64,000 nucleotides of DNA from CAIQJJ01 sp049325275 (GTDB lineage: Bacteria > Chloroflexota > Anaerolineae > Anaerolineales > UBA4823): NCBI GenBank assembly GCA_049325275.1, contig JBMOLU010000089.1:62001-126000 (forward strand), given 5' to 3'. Shown here piece by piece: positions 48,081-56,290 of the stretch (position 1 is its first letter; every line of letters begins with the position of its first letter). Both the position numbers and the translations under genes were made by a program. Below the pieces are notes generated by a model, which was not told the origin of the DNA, made no database searches, and saw only the letters and a list, made by a program, of their open reading frames with translations.

Positions 48081-49406
48081 TTATTCTACCAGAGGCCCGG
48101 TGCGATCCTGTAACAAATCCAGCAGGACAGATGCCAGCTTTTGCGAACTGTGCCGCCACGGATACTCGGGGTCGGCCAGATCGGCCCGGTGGACGAAGTG
48201 ATCGACATCAAGTTCATCGTCGCCGTAGACCCATTGTACGCCATCGGGCAGGGGATACGTATTCTCGCGGTTAACCAGGATGATGTCGAACATGTCTGGC
48301 CCGATGTGCTCTTCCAGTGCGCGCACGTGATCGCTGCACGTGTAGCCTTCGGTCTCACCATGCTGGGTGGCGACGTTGCAGACATAAATTTTCACTGCCC
48401 GGCTGGAGCGGATGGCTGCCGCCAGGTCGGGAACGAGCAGGTTGGGCAGGATGCTGGTATACAGGCTTCCCGGCCCGACGACGATCAGATCGGAAGACAG
48501 GATGGCCTGGATCACACCCGGGTAAGCCGGCGGATTTTCCGGCTCCAGCCAGATGCGATGGATCGCCCCGGCGGTTTCAGGAATCTGGCTTTCACCGGCC
48601 ACACGCACCTCGCCGACCACGTGGGGCAGCATGACGTCGGCCGAAAGACGCACGTCGTGCAGGGTTGCCGGCAGCACGCGGCCGTGTACGGAAAGCACCC
48701 GGCCAGACTCAGCCACAGCGGACTCGAAGCTGCCGGTGATCTCGGCCAGGGCGGTGATGAACAGATTGCCGAAAGAGTGCCCATCCAGGCCGTTGCCGCC
48801 CGAAGGAAAACGATACTGAAACAACTGGCCGAGCAGGGCTTCATCGCTGGAGAGCGCCGCCAGGCAGTTGCGAATGTCGCCGGGCGGTAAAATTCCCAAC
48901 GTGCGGCGCAGTTCGCCGGACGAGCCGCCGTCATCGGCGACGGTGACGACGGCTGTGAGGTTGTGAGTATAGGCTTTCAGGCCGCGCAGCAGCGTCGCCA
49001 GGCCGTGCCCGCCGCCGATCGTGGTGACGCGCGGCCCGCGCTCACGTTTGCGATGTGCGGCCAGGTCGTCTACCGTCGGGCGGCCACCGGCGCGGCGGTA
49101 AGGGGCCATGAGGGATTGGTTGACTCCCCACATGCCGAACAGGATCAACCCGACGCCCAGGCCGCCGAAGATGATGGCGCGCAAGGGGCGCGCCAGCCAG
49201 CGCAACGAAGCCGCCGAAAGCAGCGGAAGCCACCAGGTATCCGGCGCGGTGCGGTAGATTTCCAACAACAACACGGCCAAGCCTACGCCGATCAACGTCG
49301 TACCCAAAAGAACGAAAACGAACCAGCGCTTCACCCCCAATCCTGGCATCAACCACCGCGAGGAATGTTGCAGCCACCCCGCCAATCTACGCAAGCCGTT
49401 TTTCAT
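48081..49406 (-). CDS. yvcK: YvcK/CofD-like gluconeogenesis factor with N-terminal membrane segments
   Basis: The C-terminal 300 residues match the YvcK family: 'VTTIGGGHGLATLLRGLK', 'TAVVTVADDGGSSGELRR', 'PPGDIRNCLAALS', 'GHSFGNLFITAL' and 'DLIVVGPGSLYTSILPNL' (parts). The protein binds UDP-sugars in Bacillus and is needed for growth on gluconeogenic substrates. Here about 110 extra N-terminal residues contain two membrane helices (about 25-50 and 75-100), seen in some homologues. ATG 49406 is chosen with an extended -10 box (TGCTATCAT) ending 9 nt before it. It stands upstream of gap-pgk, fitting a role in central carbon flow. Confidence 0.92.
   Translation of the reverse strand: MKNGLRRLAGWLQHSSRWLMPGLGVKRWFVFVLLGTTLIGVGLAVLLLEIYRTAPDTWWLPLLSAASLRWLARPLRAIIFGGLGVGLILFGMWGVNQSLMAPYRRAGGRPTVDDLAAHRKRERGPRVTTIGGGHGLATLLRGLKAYTHNLTAVVTVADDGGSSGELRRTLGILPPGDIRNCLAALSSDEALLGQLFQYRFPSGGNGLDGHSFGNLFITALAEITGSFESAVAESGRVLSVHGRVLPATLHDVRLSADVMLPHVVGEVRVAGESQIPETAGAIHRIWLEPENPPAYPGVIQAILSSDLIVVGPGSLYTSILPNLLVPDLAAAIRSSRAVKIYVCNVATQHGETEGYTCSDHVRALEEHIGPDMFDIILVNRENTYPLPDGVQWVYGDDELDVDHFVHRADLADPEYPWRHSSQKLASVLLDLLQDRTGPLVE
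48083..48091 (-). promoter_or_regulatory. Extended -10 box upstream of gap
   Basis: TGGTAGAAT on the minus strand overlaps the last codons of yvcK and predicts a start near 48076, leaving a leader of about 120 nt for gap. The leader holds GTGCA-GGT-TGCAC and other short palindromes, possibly a regulatory site. The same box TGGTAGAAT occurs before the CoA-transferase-like gene. Confidence 0.4.
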
Positions 49407-49415
49407 ACAGCCGCC

Positions 49416-49424
49416 ATGATAGCA
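49416..49424 (-). promoter_or_regulatory. Extended -10 box directly before yvcK
   Basis: TGCTATCAT on the minus strand ends 9 nt before ATG 49406, so transcription would start 2-3 nt before the start codon. This suggests a leaderless or nearly leaderless message. Confidence 0.45.
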
Positions 49425-49519
49425 GTCTTTTGAACGGCCGTCAACGAGTTTCGCGTTTATCGGACGCGGGCAGACGAGCCATCCACGTTTACACGCCGCC
49501 GGTCTCGCAGCAAGGCATA

Positions 49520-49545
49520 GCGCACTTCGCAAGTGCGAAGTGCGC
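49520..49545. repeat. 12-bp palindrome between the STAS-like gene and yvcK
   Basis: GCGCACTTCGCA and TGCGAAGTGCGC are perfect arms separated by 2 nt. It lies about 60 nt beyond the STAS-like gene stop on the minus strand, in a 200-nt gap. No T-run follows. It may stop the STAS-like message by a factor-dependent route or be a binding site. Confidence 0.65.
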
Positions 49546-49607
49546 GCGTACAGCCTGCCGGCCTGGAAGGATGCCGTGCCTGTCGCCTATGTTTTTCAGA
49601 CGGCTTC

Positions 49608-49976
49608 TCACGCCAGCAGATGACGCAGGGCAAGCTCGCGGTCTGAAAACAAAGTCACGTCCAAACCGGCGTTGCGGGCAACCGTTTCGACAAAGTCGTG
49701 CGAATGATCGCCCGGGCTGACGAGGACGGCCACGTGCGCCAGGCGGTCGATCCCGGCGGTGGCCTGCATGTCTTGATGGGCAAATTCGTACGTATCGAGA
49801 ACGGTATCCACGTTCCGGGCTTCGGTCAAATCTACCAGGTAGCGGTTGACACCCGACTTCCGTCCCAGCGCATGAGCTTCGAGGTTGTATGCCAGCGCAC
49901 GGACGCGATCGATCTCGCCAACCACTTTCAGAAGAATATATTTTTGGTCTGTAAAAATTTTTATCTGGTAAGGCAT
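49608..49976 (-). CDS. STAS/SpoIIAA-like small protein
   Basis: 122 residues that I match only by pattern: 'YILLKVVGEIDRVRALAYNLEAHAL' and 'YLVDLTEARNVDTVLDTYEFAHQDM' (parts) have the strand-helix order and the conserved D-L of STAS/SpoIIAA-like (UPF-type) domains, and 'HVAVLVSPGDHSHDFVE' continues the fold. No phosphorylatable Ser at the canonical D-S-x-G is seen. ATG 49976 has no ribosome-binding site. It is divergent from the ROK kinase gene. The role is unknown. Confidence 0.55.
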   Translation of the reverse strand: MPYQIKIFTDQKYILLKVVGEIDRVRALAYNLEAHALGRKSGVNRYLVDLTEARNVDTVLDTYEFAHQDMQATAGIDRLAHVAVLVSPGDHSHDFVETVARNAGLDVTLFSDRELALRHLLA

Positions 49977-50052
49977 AAACTATCATTTTTGAGAAAAGCA
50001 GACGCCCGCAGGCGCAAAGGGCATGTTCGTTCACGCTCATAAGTATATACGC

Positions 50053-50078
50053 ATTTTGGCCGCCTCCGCGGCCAAAAT
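50053..50078. promoter_or_regulatory. Palindrome in the divergent STAS-ROK intergenic region
   Basis: ATTTTGGCCGC, CTCC, GCGGCCAAAAT is a perfect 11-bp inverted repeat. As it lies upstream of both divergent genes it cannot be an ordinary terminator for either, and a regulator-binding site is more likely. A TATACT box for the minus-strand gene lies directly next to it (about 50042-50047). Confidence 0.5.
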
Positions 50079-50159
50079 TGGAGTCTCGCACGGCGAAATG
50101 CTGCATTGGTTTGCTTTTTAAAGAAAAATCCTGGCGACACCTGAAAAGTTGCCGTGCTG

Positions 50160-50168
50160 TGCTATACT
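50160..50168 (+). promoter_or_regulatory. Extended -10 promoter of the ROK kinase gene
   Basis: TGCTATACT gives a predicted start near 50175 and a 32-nt leader. No good -35 box is seen, as usual for extended -10 promoters. Confidence 0.5.
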
Positions 50169-50206
50169 ATGCGCCGAAAAACCCACCCAAGAATGTGAAT
50201 CGCCCC

Positions 50207-51142
50207 ATGAAAAACTTTATCGCTATCGATATTGGCGGCACGCAGATTCGTGCGGCCAGCTACGCAGAGAACGCCACCGTCCCGCTTAAAGTGGAACGCA
50301 TCAGCACACAAGGCGCCAAAGAAACCCCGATCGAGCGCCTGGTTATGGCTATCCGCAAGGTATGGCCGGAAGAGGGCCGGGTGGCGGCCATTGCCGCCGC
50401 GGCCCCCGGGCCGGTAGACCCCTACCAGGGGGTCGTCATCCAGGCCCCAAACATTCCCGGCTGGGTTAACTTACCGTTGGGGCCTCATCTGCAAGAAACC
50501 TTCGGCGTGCCCGTGGCCCTGGGCAACGACGCCAACCTGGCGGCAATGGGGGAATGGAAGTTCGGCGCCGGGCAAGGCCACCACCATCTCATTTATATCA
50601 CCGTCAGCACCGGCATCGGGGCGGGCGTCATCCTGGACGACCGGCTGGTGCTGGGCGTGCGCGGCCTGGCCGCCGAACTCGGGCACATCGTCGTCTTGCC
50701 CGATGGGCCGTTGTGCGGCTGCGGTCATCGCGGGCACCTCGAAGCGCTGGCATCCGGGCCATCGATCGCCCGTTGGGCCAAGGAGCAAATCGAGGCGGGC
50801 AAAGCTTCAGCCCTGCCGGCCGACCGGCCTTTCAGCGCCAAGGAAGTAGCCATGGCAGCAAAGGAAGGCGATGCGTTGGCCGTGGCCGCCCTGGCCCGCG
50901 CCGGGCAGTTTTTGGGCTGGGCGATTGCCGACTTCCTGCACATTTTCAATCCCTCCATCGTCGTGATCGGCGGCGGGGTCTCGCAAAGCGGGCCGCTGTT
51001 GTTCGAGCCGCTGCACAGTGCGCTCCAGGAACGCATCTTGGATCCCGAGTACAGCGATCAACTCGCCATCGTCCCGGCCGCGCTGGGCGACGACGTTGGC
51101 TTGATGGGCGCGTTGGCGCTGGCTGTTACCACCACCGGGTAA
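50207..51142 (+). CDS. ROK-family sugar kinase (glucokinase-like)
   Basis: 311 residues with the N-terminal ATP motif 'IAIDIGGTQIRAA', 'NDANLAAMGEWKFGAG' (catalytic Asp), 'VSTGIGAGVILD', 'AAELGHIVV' (sugar-binding E-x-G-H) and the ROK zinc motif 'CGCGHRGHLEALASG', where the usual last Cys of CxCGxxGCxE is His. The protein most likely phosphorylates glucose or an N-acetylhexosamine. ATG 50207 is used because the frame before it has no family match. recJ follows after 16 nt, so both are in one operon. Confidence 0.9.
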   Translation: MKNFIAIDIGGTQIRAASYAENATVPLKVERISTQGAKETPIERLVMAIRKVWPEEGRVAAIAAAAPGPVDPYQGVVIQAPNIPGWVNLPLGPHLQETFGVPVALGNDANLAAMGEWKFGAGQGHHHLIYITVSTGIGAGVILDDRLVLGVRGLAAELGHIVVLPDGPLCGCGHRGHLEALASGPSIARWAKEQIEAGKASALPADRPFSAKEVAMAAKEGDALAVAALARAGQFLGWAIADFLHIFNPSIVVIGGGVSQSGPLLFEPLHSALQERILDPEYSDQLAIVPAALGDDVGLMGALALAVTTTG

Positions 51143-51158
51143 AGCAGAGAGCGCCGTT

Positions 51159-52856
51159 ATGCCTGCACTGATTAAGGACTGGCAAATTCCCCCCCGTCTC
51201 CCGGCAGAGGCATACGAGGCGCTGCATGCGTACCCGCCTATCCTGCGCCAGATTCTGTACAACCGCGGCTATGCCGACGCCGAGGCGGCGCGCGACTATC
51301 TCGAAGGCCAGCCGCCGGCCGGCACACAGCCATCCGACCTGAGCGGCATGCCGGCCGCCGTCGACCGCATTGCATACGCCATCGAACGCCGGGAAGCAAT
51401 CGTCATTTATGGGGATTACGATACCGACGGCGTCACGGCCACCGTCCTGCTGGTGCAGGCTTTAAAGGCCCTCGGAGGCAACGTACGCGGATACATCCCC
51501 AACCGGTTCGACGAAGGCTACGGCTTAAACAAAGAAGCGCTCACCGCGCTGGCCGAGGCAGGCGTCGAGCTGGTGATCACGGTCGACTGCGGCATTCGTT
51601 CCATCCCGGAGGCCGAACACGCCCAACGCGCCGGCCTGGACCTGATCATCACCGATCACCACCACCCCACCGAGGTGCTGCCGCCGGCGCACGCCATCAT
51701 CAATCCCAAGCAGCCGGGCGATACCTACCCCGACAAAGATCTGGCCGGCGTGGGGTTGGCCTACAAGCTGGCCTGTGCGCTGCTCGAACGCTTCCGGCCC
51801 CCGGCCGCAGACCTGCAAGCCGAGCTGCTGCTCGACCTGGTGGCGCTCGGCACAGTTGCCGACATGGCGCCGCTGGTCGGCGAGAACCGCGCCCTCGTGC
51901 GCAGCGGGTTGAACGCCATCCGCCGGCCGCAGCGCCAGGGATTGCGTTCCTTGATCGGCGTATCGGGGCTGAAACCGGAACGCATCCAGGCCAGCGACAT
52001 CGGCTTTGCCCTGGGGCCGCGGCTGAACGCCGCCGGGCGGCTGGATTCGGCGTTGGCCGCTTACGAACTGCTCAGCACCCGGGACGTGCAAGTCGCGGGG
52101 GGACTGGCGCAAAAGCTGGAGATTCAAAACCGGGAACGGCAAAGCATCACGCGCGAGATGCAGGCGCAGGCAGAGCAAATTGCCCTGGCCGGTGACCCAG
52201 ATGCGCTGCTCTTGTTCGCCGCCCACCCCGATTTCAACCCCGGCGTAGTCGGCCTGGTGGCTTCACGCCTGACCGAAGCATACTACCGGCCGGCCATCGT
52301 GGCCCAGTTGGGCGAGCAGTTCACACGCGGTTCGTGCCGCAGCATCCGCGAGTTTCACATTACCGACGCCCTGGACGAATGCACCGAACTGCTCGAGCAC
52401 CACGGGGGCCATGCAGCCGCAGCCGGGTTCACCGTGCGCAGCGAGAACCTGCCGGAGTTGATCGCGCGTCTGCAAGCGATCGCCGCACGCCAACTCGGCG
52501 GCATGGCGCTGCGGCCGAGTCTCGCTGCCGATCTCGATCTGCCGCTCAAAGATTTGCGGCCGGAGCTTCTGGAGTGGCTCGAACGGCTGCAACCCACCGG
52601 ATACGGCAACCCGCAGGCCTATTTCGTCTCGCGCGGGGTGCGTGTGGACAATGCCCGCTCGGTCGGCCGCGACAGCAGCCATCTCAAACTGACCGTTAGC
52701 GATGGGGGTATCTACTTTGACGCCATTGCTTTCCGGCAGGGGCACTGGCTGGGGCAATTGCCCACTCGTGTCGATTTGTTATACGCCTTCGAAACCAACG
52801 AGTTCAACGGACGCACGTCGTTGCAGTTAAACGTAAGGGATATCAAGGCAAGTTAG
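51159..52856 (+). CDS. recJ: Single-stranded-DNA exonuclease RecJ
   Basis: 565 residues with all RecJ motifs: 'VIYGDYDTDGVTAT' (about 82-95), 'ITVDCG', 'IITDHHHP' (DHH), 'DLVALGTVADMAPL', 'LGPRLNAAGR' and the DHHA1 motif 'GGHAAAAGF'. The OB-fold at the C-terminus ends 'FNGRTSLQLNVRDI'. It degrades single-stranded DNA 5' to 3' in recombination and mismatch repair. It is transcribed with the ROK kinase gene upstream. Confidence 0.97.
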   Translation: MPALIKDWQIPPRLPAEAYEALHAYPPILRQILYNRGYADAEAARDYLEGQPPAGTQPSDLSGMPAAVDRIAYAIERREAIVIYGDYDTDGVTATVLLVQALKALGGNVRGYIPNRFDEGYGLNKEALTALAEAGVELVITVDCGIRSIPEAEHAQRAGLDLIITDHHHPTEVLPPAHAIINPKQPGDTYPDKDLAGVGLAYKLACALLERFRPPAADLQAELLLDLVALGTVADMAPLVGENRALVRSGLNAIRRPQRQGLRSLIGVSGLKPERIQASDIGFALGPRLNAAGRLDSALAAYELLSTRDVQVAGGLAQKLEIQNRERQSITREMQAQAEQIALAGDPDALLLFAAHPDFNPGVVGLVASRLTEAYYRPAIVAQLGEQFTRGSCRSIREFHITDALDECTELLEHHGGHAAAAGFTVRSENLPELIARLQAIAARQLGGMALRPSLAADLDLPLKDLRPELLEWLERLQPTGYGNPQAYFVSRGVRVDNARSVGRDSSHLKLTVSDGGIYFDAIAFRQGHWLGQLPTRVDLLYAFETNEFNGRTSLQLNVRDIKAS

Positions 52857-52988
52857 CCGGCGGCCGGAAAACCATCCCGGGCGACGAGTCTACCTTCGCT
52901 GACCCGCCTGCGTTTTGGTTGCCGGAACAGAAAGATCGCTGTAAGTGCGGTTGCGCGACCATTTTTTGCAACGGGGGTCAAGGGGGCG

Positions 52989-52997
52989 TGCTATAAT
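52989..52997 (+). promoter_or_regulatory. Extended -10 promoter of the AAA+ ATPase gene
   Basis: TGCTATAAT is a perfect extended -10 box; TTGCAA lies 20 nt upstream, a wide but possible -35. The predicted start is near 53004, with a 32-nt leader before ATG 53036 and GGAG at the right distance. Confidence 0.6.
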
Positions 52998-53035
52998 CAA
53001 TTCATTGATGGTGAAGAGACCCCTGGAGAAAGCCT

Positions 53036-54448
53036 ATGAAACTGCCACCTACGAACAAAACCGGTGCAATCCGTGCCAACGCTCCCGCCAACCGGCCAAC
53101 CCCACCGACGCAACAAAACACAGGCGGCATCGGGCCTGCTCCTGTAGCAGCCGCTTCCGGATCGTTTACCCCGCCCGCCGTTTCCAAGGTTGAAGACACC
53201 GGCCTTTCACCGCTCTGGTTGCAGGACCTGGCGCTGAAGATTCTTTACTTTGGCGGGTACCTGAGCGGCTTCAAAGTCGCCGAGTTGATTTGCCTACCGT
53301 TCACCGGGGTGATGGATCAGATCCTGGATACGCTCAAACGCGAAAAGCTGGTCGAGGTCAAGTCTTCGCAGATCGGTCTCGGCGAGGGAGCCTACCAGTA
53401 TGCCATCACCAGCGCCGGCATTATCCGGGCGCGTGAAGCGCTCGAACGCAGCCAGTACGCCGGCCCGGCCCCGGTGCCGATCGACGTTTACAATGACTCG
53501 GTGCGCAAACAGAGCCAGGGACGCGTGACCATCACCAACCGGGTGATGCGCCAGGCGCTTTCTCACCTGATCCTGTCGGAGAAGACCTTCCACCGCATCG
53601 GCCCGGCGGTCAACTCGGGTACGTCGATTTTTATGTACGGTCCCCCCGGCAACGGGAAAACCAGCGTGGCGCGCTCGCTCGGCAATATGATGCTGAAAGA
53701 GAGTATGTACATCCCCTACGCCATTTACATCGAGGGGCAGGTGGTCAAACTGTACGACTCGGTCAACCACCAGTTGGCCGAGGAAGAGCCTGTCCTGGCG
53801 AGCGGCACCGGCGGCCTGCGCACCGGTGGACGGCGCGACCCGCGTTGGGTACGCATTCGCCGGCCCTTCATCGTGGTCGGCGGCGAGCTGACTCTCGAAG
53901 GTCTCGACCTGGTCTTCGACGACACCAACAAGTTTTATGAAGCGCCCTTCCAGGTAAAAGCCAATGGTGGCATCCTTTTGATCGACGACTTCGGCCGCCA
54001 GTTAGTACGCCCGCGTGACCTGCTCAACCGCTGGATCGTGCCGCTCGAGAACCGTGTGGACTTCCTCACCCTGCACACCGGGCGTAAGCTCGAAATTCCC
54101 TTCGACGTGCTGGTGGTCTTCTCGACCAATCTGCCGCCGCGCGACCTGGTAGACGAAGCCTTTCTGCGCCGCCTGCGCCACAAGATCGAAATCGGCGATC
54201 CCAATTTCGAAGAGTATCGCGAAATCTTCAAGCGCACAGCCGAGGCCAAAGGCGTCGTCTACAACGACCAGGGGCTGGCTTACTTGCTGCAAGAGTGGTA
54301 CATCAAGCGCAACCGCAAGCTGCGCGCCTCGCACCCGCGCGACCTGTGTGACCAGATCCTGGATATTGCCCGCTACATGGCCACCGAACCCGTGATGAGC
54401 CGCGACCTGCTCGACCGGGCTGCCGATGCCTACTTCGTAGAGCTGTAG
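53036..54448 (+). CDS. AAA+ ATPase with N-terminal winged-helix-like region
   Basis: 470 residues. Residues 1-55 are Pro/Ala/Thr-rich and probably disordered. Residues 60-140 look like a winged-helix fold ('LYFGGYLSGFKVAELICLP', 'LDTLKREKLVEV'). The ATPase core has Walker A 'GPPGNGKTS' (202-210), Walker B 'ILLIDD' (313-318) and sensor 'VVFSTNLPP' (about 361-369), followed by the arginine-rich 'FLRRLRHKIE'. The target is unknown; the type is common in Chloroflexota and sometimes accompanies type IV pilus or secretion genes, none of which is nearby. The GDPD gene follows after 12 nt. Confidence 0.85.
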   Translation: MKLPPTNKTGAIRANAPANRPTPPTQQNTGGIGPAPVAAASGSFTPPAVSKVEDTGLSPLWLQDLALKILYFGGYLSGFKVAELICLPFTGVMDQILDTLKREKLVEVKSSQIGLGEGAYQYAITSAGIIRAREALERSQYAGPAPVPIDVYNDSVRKQSQGRVTITNRVMRQALSHLILSEKTFHRIGPAVNSGTSIFMYGPPGNGKTSVARSLGNMMLKESMYIPYAIYIEGQVVKLYDSVNHQLAEEEPVLASGTGGLRTGGRRDPRWVRIRRPFIVVGGELTLEGLDLVFDDTNKFYEAPFQVKANGGILLIDDFGRQLVRPRDLLNRWIVPLENRVDFLTLHTGRKLEIPFDVLVVFSTNLPPRDLVDEAFLRRLRHKIEIGDPNFEEYREIFKRTAEAKGVVYNDQGLAYLLQEWYIKRNRKLRASHPRDLCDQILDIARYMATEPVMSRDLLDRAADAYFVEL

Positions 54449-54460
54449 CTTCCGACGCTT

Positions 54461-55216
54461 ATGCTGCCTCCCGCCCCTACCGTTTTTGCGCACCGCGGGG
54501 CCAGCCTGCATGCCCCCGAAAACACGCTGGCAGCCTTCACACTGGCCGTGCAGCACGGTGCAGACGCCATCGAACTGGACGCCAAGCTCTCGGCAGATGG
54601 GCAGGTCGTCGTCATTCACGATCAAACGGTGAATCGCACGACCGGCAGTCACGGCAAAGTAGGCGAAATGACGCTGGCTGCGCTAAAGAGGCTCGACGCC
54701 GGTTCCTGCTTTGATGCAGCCTATCGTGGCGAGCCTATTCCGACGTTAGATGAGGTTTTCGAGGTCATCGGAAAACAGACCTTCACCAACGTCGAGCTGA
54801 CCAACTACGCCTCCCCCCGGGATGATTTACCGGATCGGGTGGCCGAACTGGTGAGATGCCACGATCTGGCCGGGCGCGTCATGTTCTCATCCTTCAATCC
54901 ACGCGCGCTACAGCGTGCCCATGCCCTGCTGCCCGCAGTGCCGTTGGGGCTGCTGGCCCTTCCCGGCCCGAAAGGCTGGCCGATGCGCGCGTGGCCCGGC
55001 CGCCTGTTGGTGCCCTACCAGGCCCTGCACCCTGAAAAGACGGATACCCACGGCCGGCTGGTAGCCGGCCTTCACCAGCTCGGTCGGCGTGTGCACGTTT
55101 GGACGGTAAACGACGAAACCGAAATGCGCCGCCTGTTTTCGTTGGGGGTAGATGGCATTTTCACCGACGATCCACGCCTGGCAAAGCAGGTTTTGCGCTC
55201 CCTCCCGGCATTGTAA
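54461..55216 (+). CDS. Glycerophosphodiester phosphodiesterase
   Basis: 251 residues beginning 'VFAHRGASLHAPENTLAAF' with the catalytic His-Arg and Glu-Asn of the GDPD family, then 'AIELDAKLSADGQVVVIHDQTVNRTT' (parts; E-x-D and H-D), 'VELTN' (metal-binding Glu) and 'VWTVNDETEM'. No signal peptide, so it is a cytoplasmic UgpQ-type enzyme cleaving glycerophosphodiesters to glycerol-3-phosphate. It is co-transcribed with the AAA+ ATPase. Confidence 0.93.
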   Translation: MLPPAPTVFAHRGASLHAPENTLAAFTLAVQHGADAIELDAKLSADGQVVVIHDQTVNRTTGSHGKVGEMTLAALKRLDAGSCFDAAYRGEPIPTLDEVFEVIGKQTFTNVELTNYASPRDDLPDRVAELVRCHDLAGRVMFSSFNPRALQRAHALLPAVPLGLLALPGPKGWPMRAWPGRLLVPYQALHPEKTDTHGRLVAGLHQLGRRVHVWTVNDETEMRRLFSLGVDGIFTDDPRLAKQVLRSLPAL

Positions 55217-55363
55217 CTTCCTCCTGGAACCGTTTCCGGCCAATCTTTCACGCCCATCCTCCTCACGCAGAGTCCAATCCATCACCGAAGGCGGCAGGAA
55301 TGCCGCAGCACAAGGTTTGCCCGCATGAAGCAAACGCAATACGACAACAATCTCCCGGCAGAG

Positions 55364-55372
55364 TGGTAGAAT
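55364..55372 (+). promoter_or_regulatory. Extended -10 promoter placing the start at the CoA-transferase-like start codon
   Basis: TGGTAGAAT ends 6 nt before ATG 55379, so the predicted transcription start is the A of the ATG. No Shine-Dalgarno sequence is present. The message is probably leaderless. Confidence 0.5.
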
Positions 55373-55378
55373 ACGGCT

Positions 55379-56200
55379 ATGCCTTTCGACTTTACCCCTG
55401 ATGAGATCATGGTGTGCAGCATCTCGCGCCAGGTTGTGGACGGCGAGATCGTTGCCCAGGGCATCGCGACGCCCCTGGTCACGGCCGCTTACCTGCTGGC
55501 GCGGCATACGCATGCCCCGAACCTGTATTTTGTCTCTGCCATTGGGCAGGGCATCTGCCGTCAGCCGGCCCCACTCGGTCTGGCCACTGTGGAGAGCCTG
55601 TGGCTGGACCGGTCGCTGGTCAATATCGGCTTTGGACGCGCCGTAGCAGACGTGCTCTACCGCATGCAGCCGAAGGAGTTCTTCCGCCCGGCGCAGGTCG
55701 ATGCATCCGGCAACTTTAACAACATTGCCATCGGCAAGAATTACCACCGACCCCGGCTACGCCTGCCGGGCACAGGCGGTATCCCGGATGTGACCACTTA
55801 CACCCGGCACGTTTACCTCTACGTGCCACGGCACTCGCGCCTGACGTTCGTTTCCAGGCTGGACTTCTGCTCCGGCCTGGGGCACCACGAAAGTCGCACG
55901 GGGGGAGCAGGAGCCTGTTACTTGATCTCCGACTTGGGTCAGTTCGATTTCGCCCACGGGCGGATGCGCCTGATCAGTTGCCATCCGGGAGTAACGATCG
56001 AAAAAATCCAGTCGCAAACGGGTTTCGAGCTGGAAGTCGCACCCGATGTCGGTGAAACGCCCGCCCCAACGCTTGAAGAGTTGAACCTGCTTCGCCAGGA
56101 GATCGACCCGCTGGGCATCCGCCGCCTGGAAACCCTGGGAGGGGCAGCACGCCGCGATCTGATGCACGAGATTTTAGAGAAAGAACTGGGAGCTTCCTGA
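55379..56200 (+). CDS. CoA-transferase beta-subunit-like protein (glutaconate CoA-transferase B type)
   Basis: 273 residues with 'FTPDEIMVCSISRQVVDGEIVAQGI' (parts) at the N-terminus, 'VNIGFGRAVADV', 'NFNNIAIGK' and 'LPGTGGIPDVTTYTRHVYLYVP', the arrangement of beta subunits of class I CoA-transferases such as GctB and IpdB. An alpha subunit with the other half of the active site is normally encoded next to it; none is found in this window. IpdB-type ring hydrolases use both chains, so the partner would be elsewhere. The gene is probably read from a leaderless message. Confidence 0.75.
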   Translation: MPFDFTPDEIMVCSISRQVVDGEIVAQGIATPLVTAAYLLARHTHAPNLYFVSAIGQGICRQPAPLGLATVESLWLDRSLVNIGFGRAVADVLYRMQPKEFFRPAQVDASGNFNNIAIGKNYHRPRLRLPGTGGIPDVTTYTRHVYLYVPRHSRLTFVSRLDFCSGLGHHESRTGGAGACYLISDLGQFDFAHGRMRLISCHPGVTIEKIQSQTGFELEVAPDVGETPAPTLEELNLLRQEIDPLGIRRLETLGGAARRDLMHEILEKELGAS

Positions 56201-56290
56201 CCCAGGTTCGAGTTTTGAACACCGATTTCGCCCCGGGTTTTCACGCCAACGCCAGGCAGCCGGGGCTTACGGACCGTTCCTGATCGCTCC

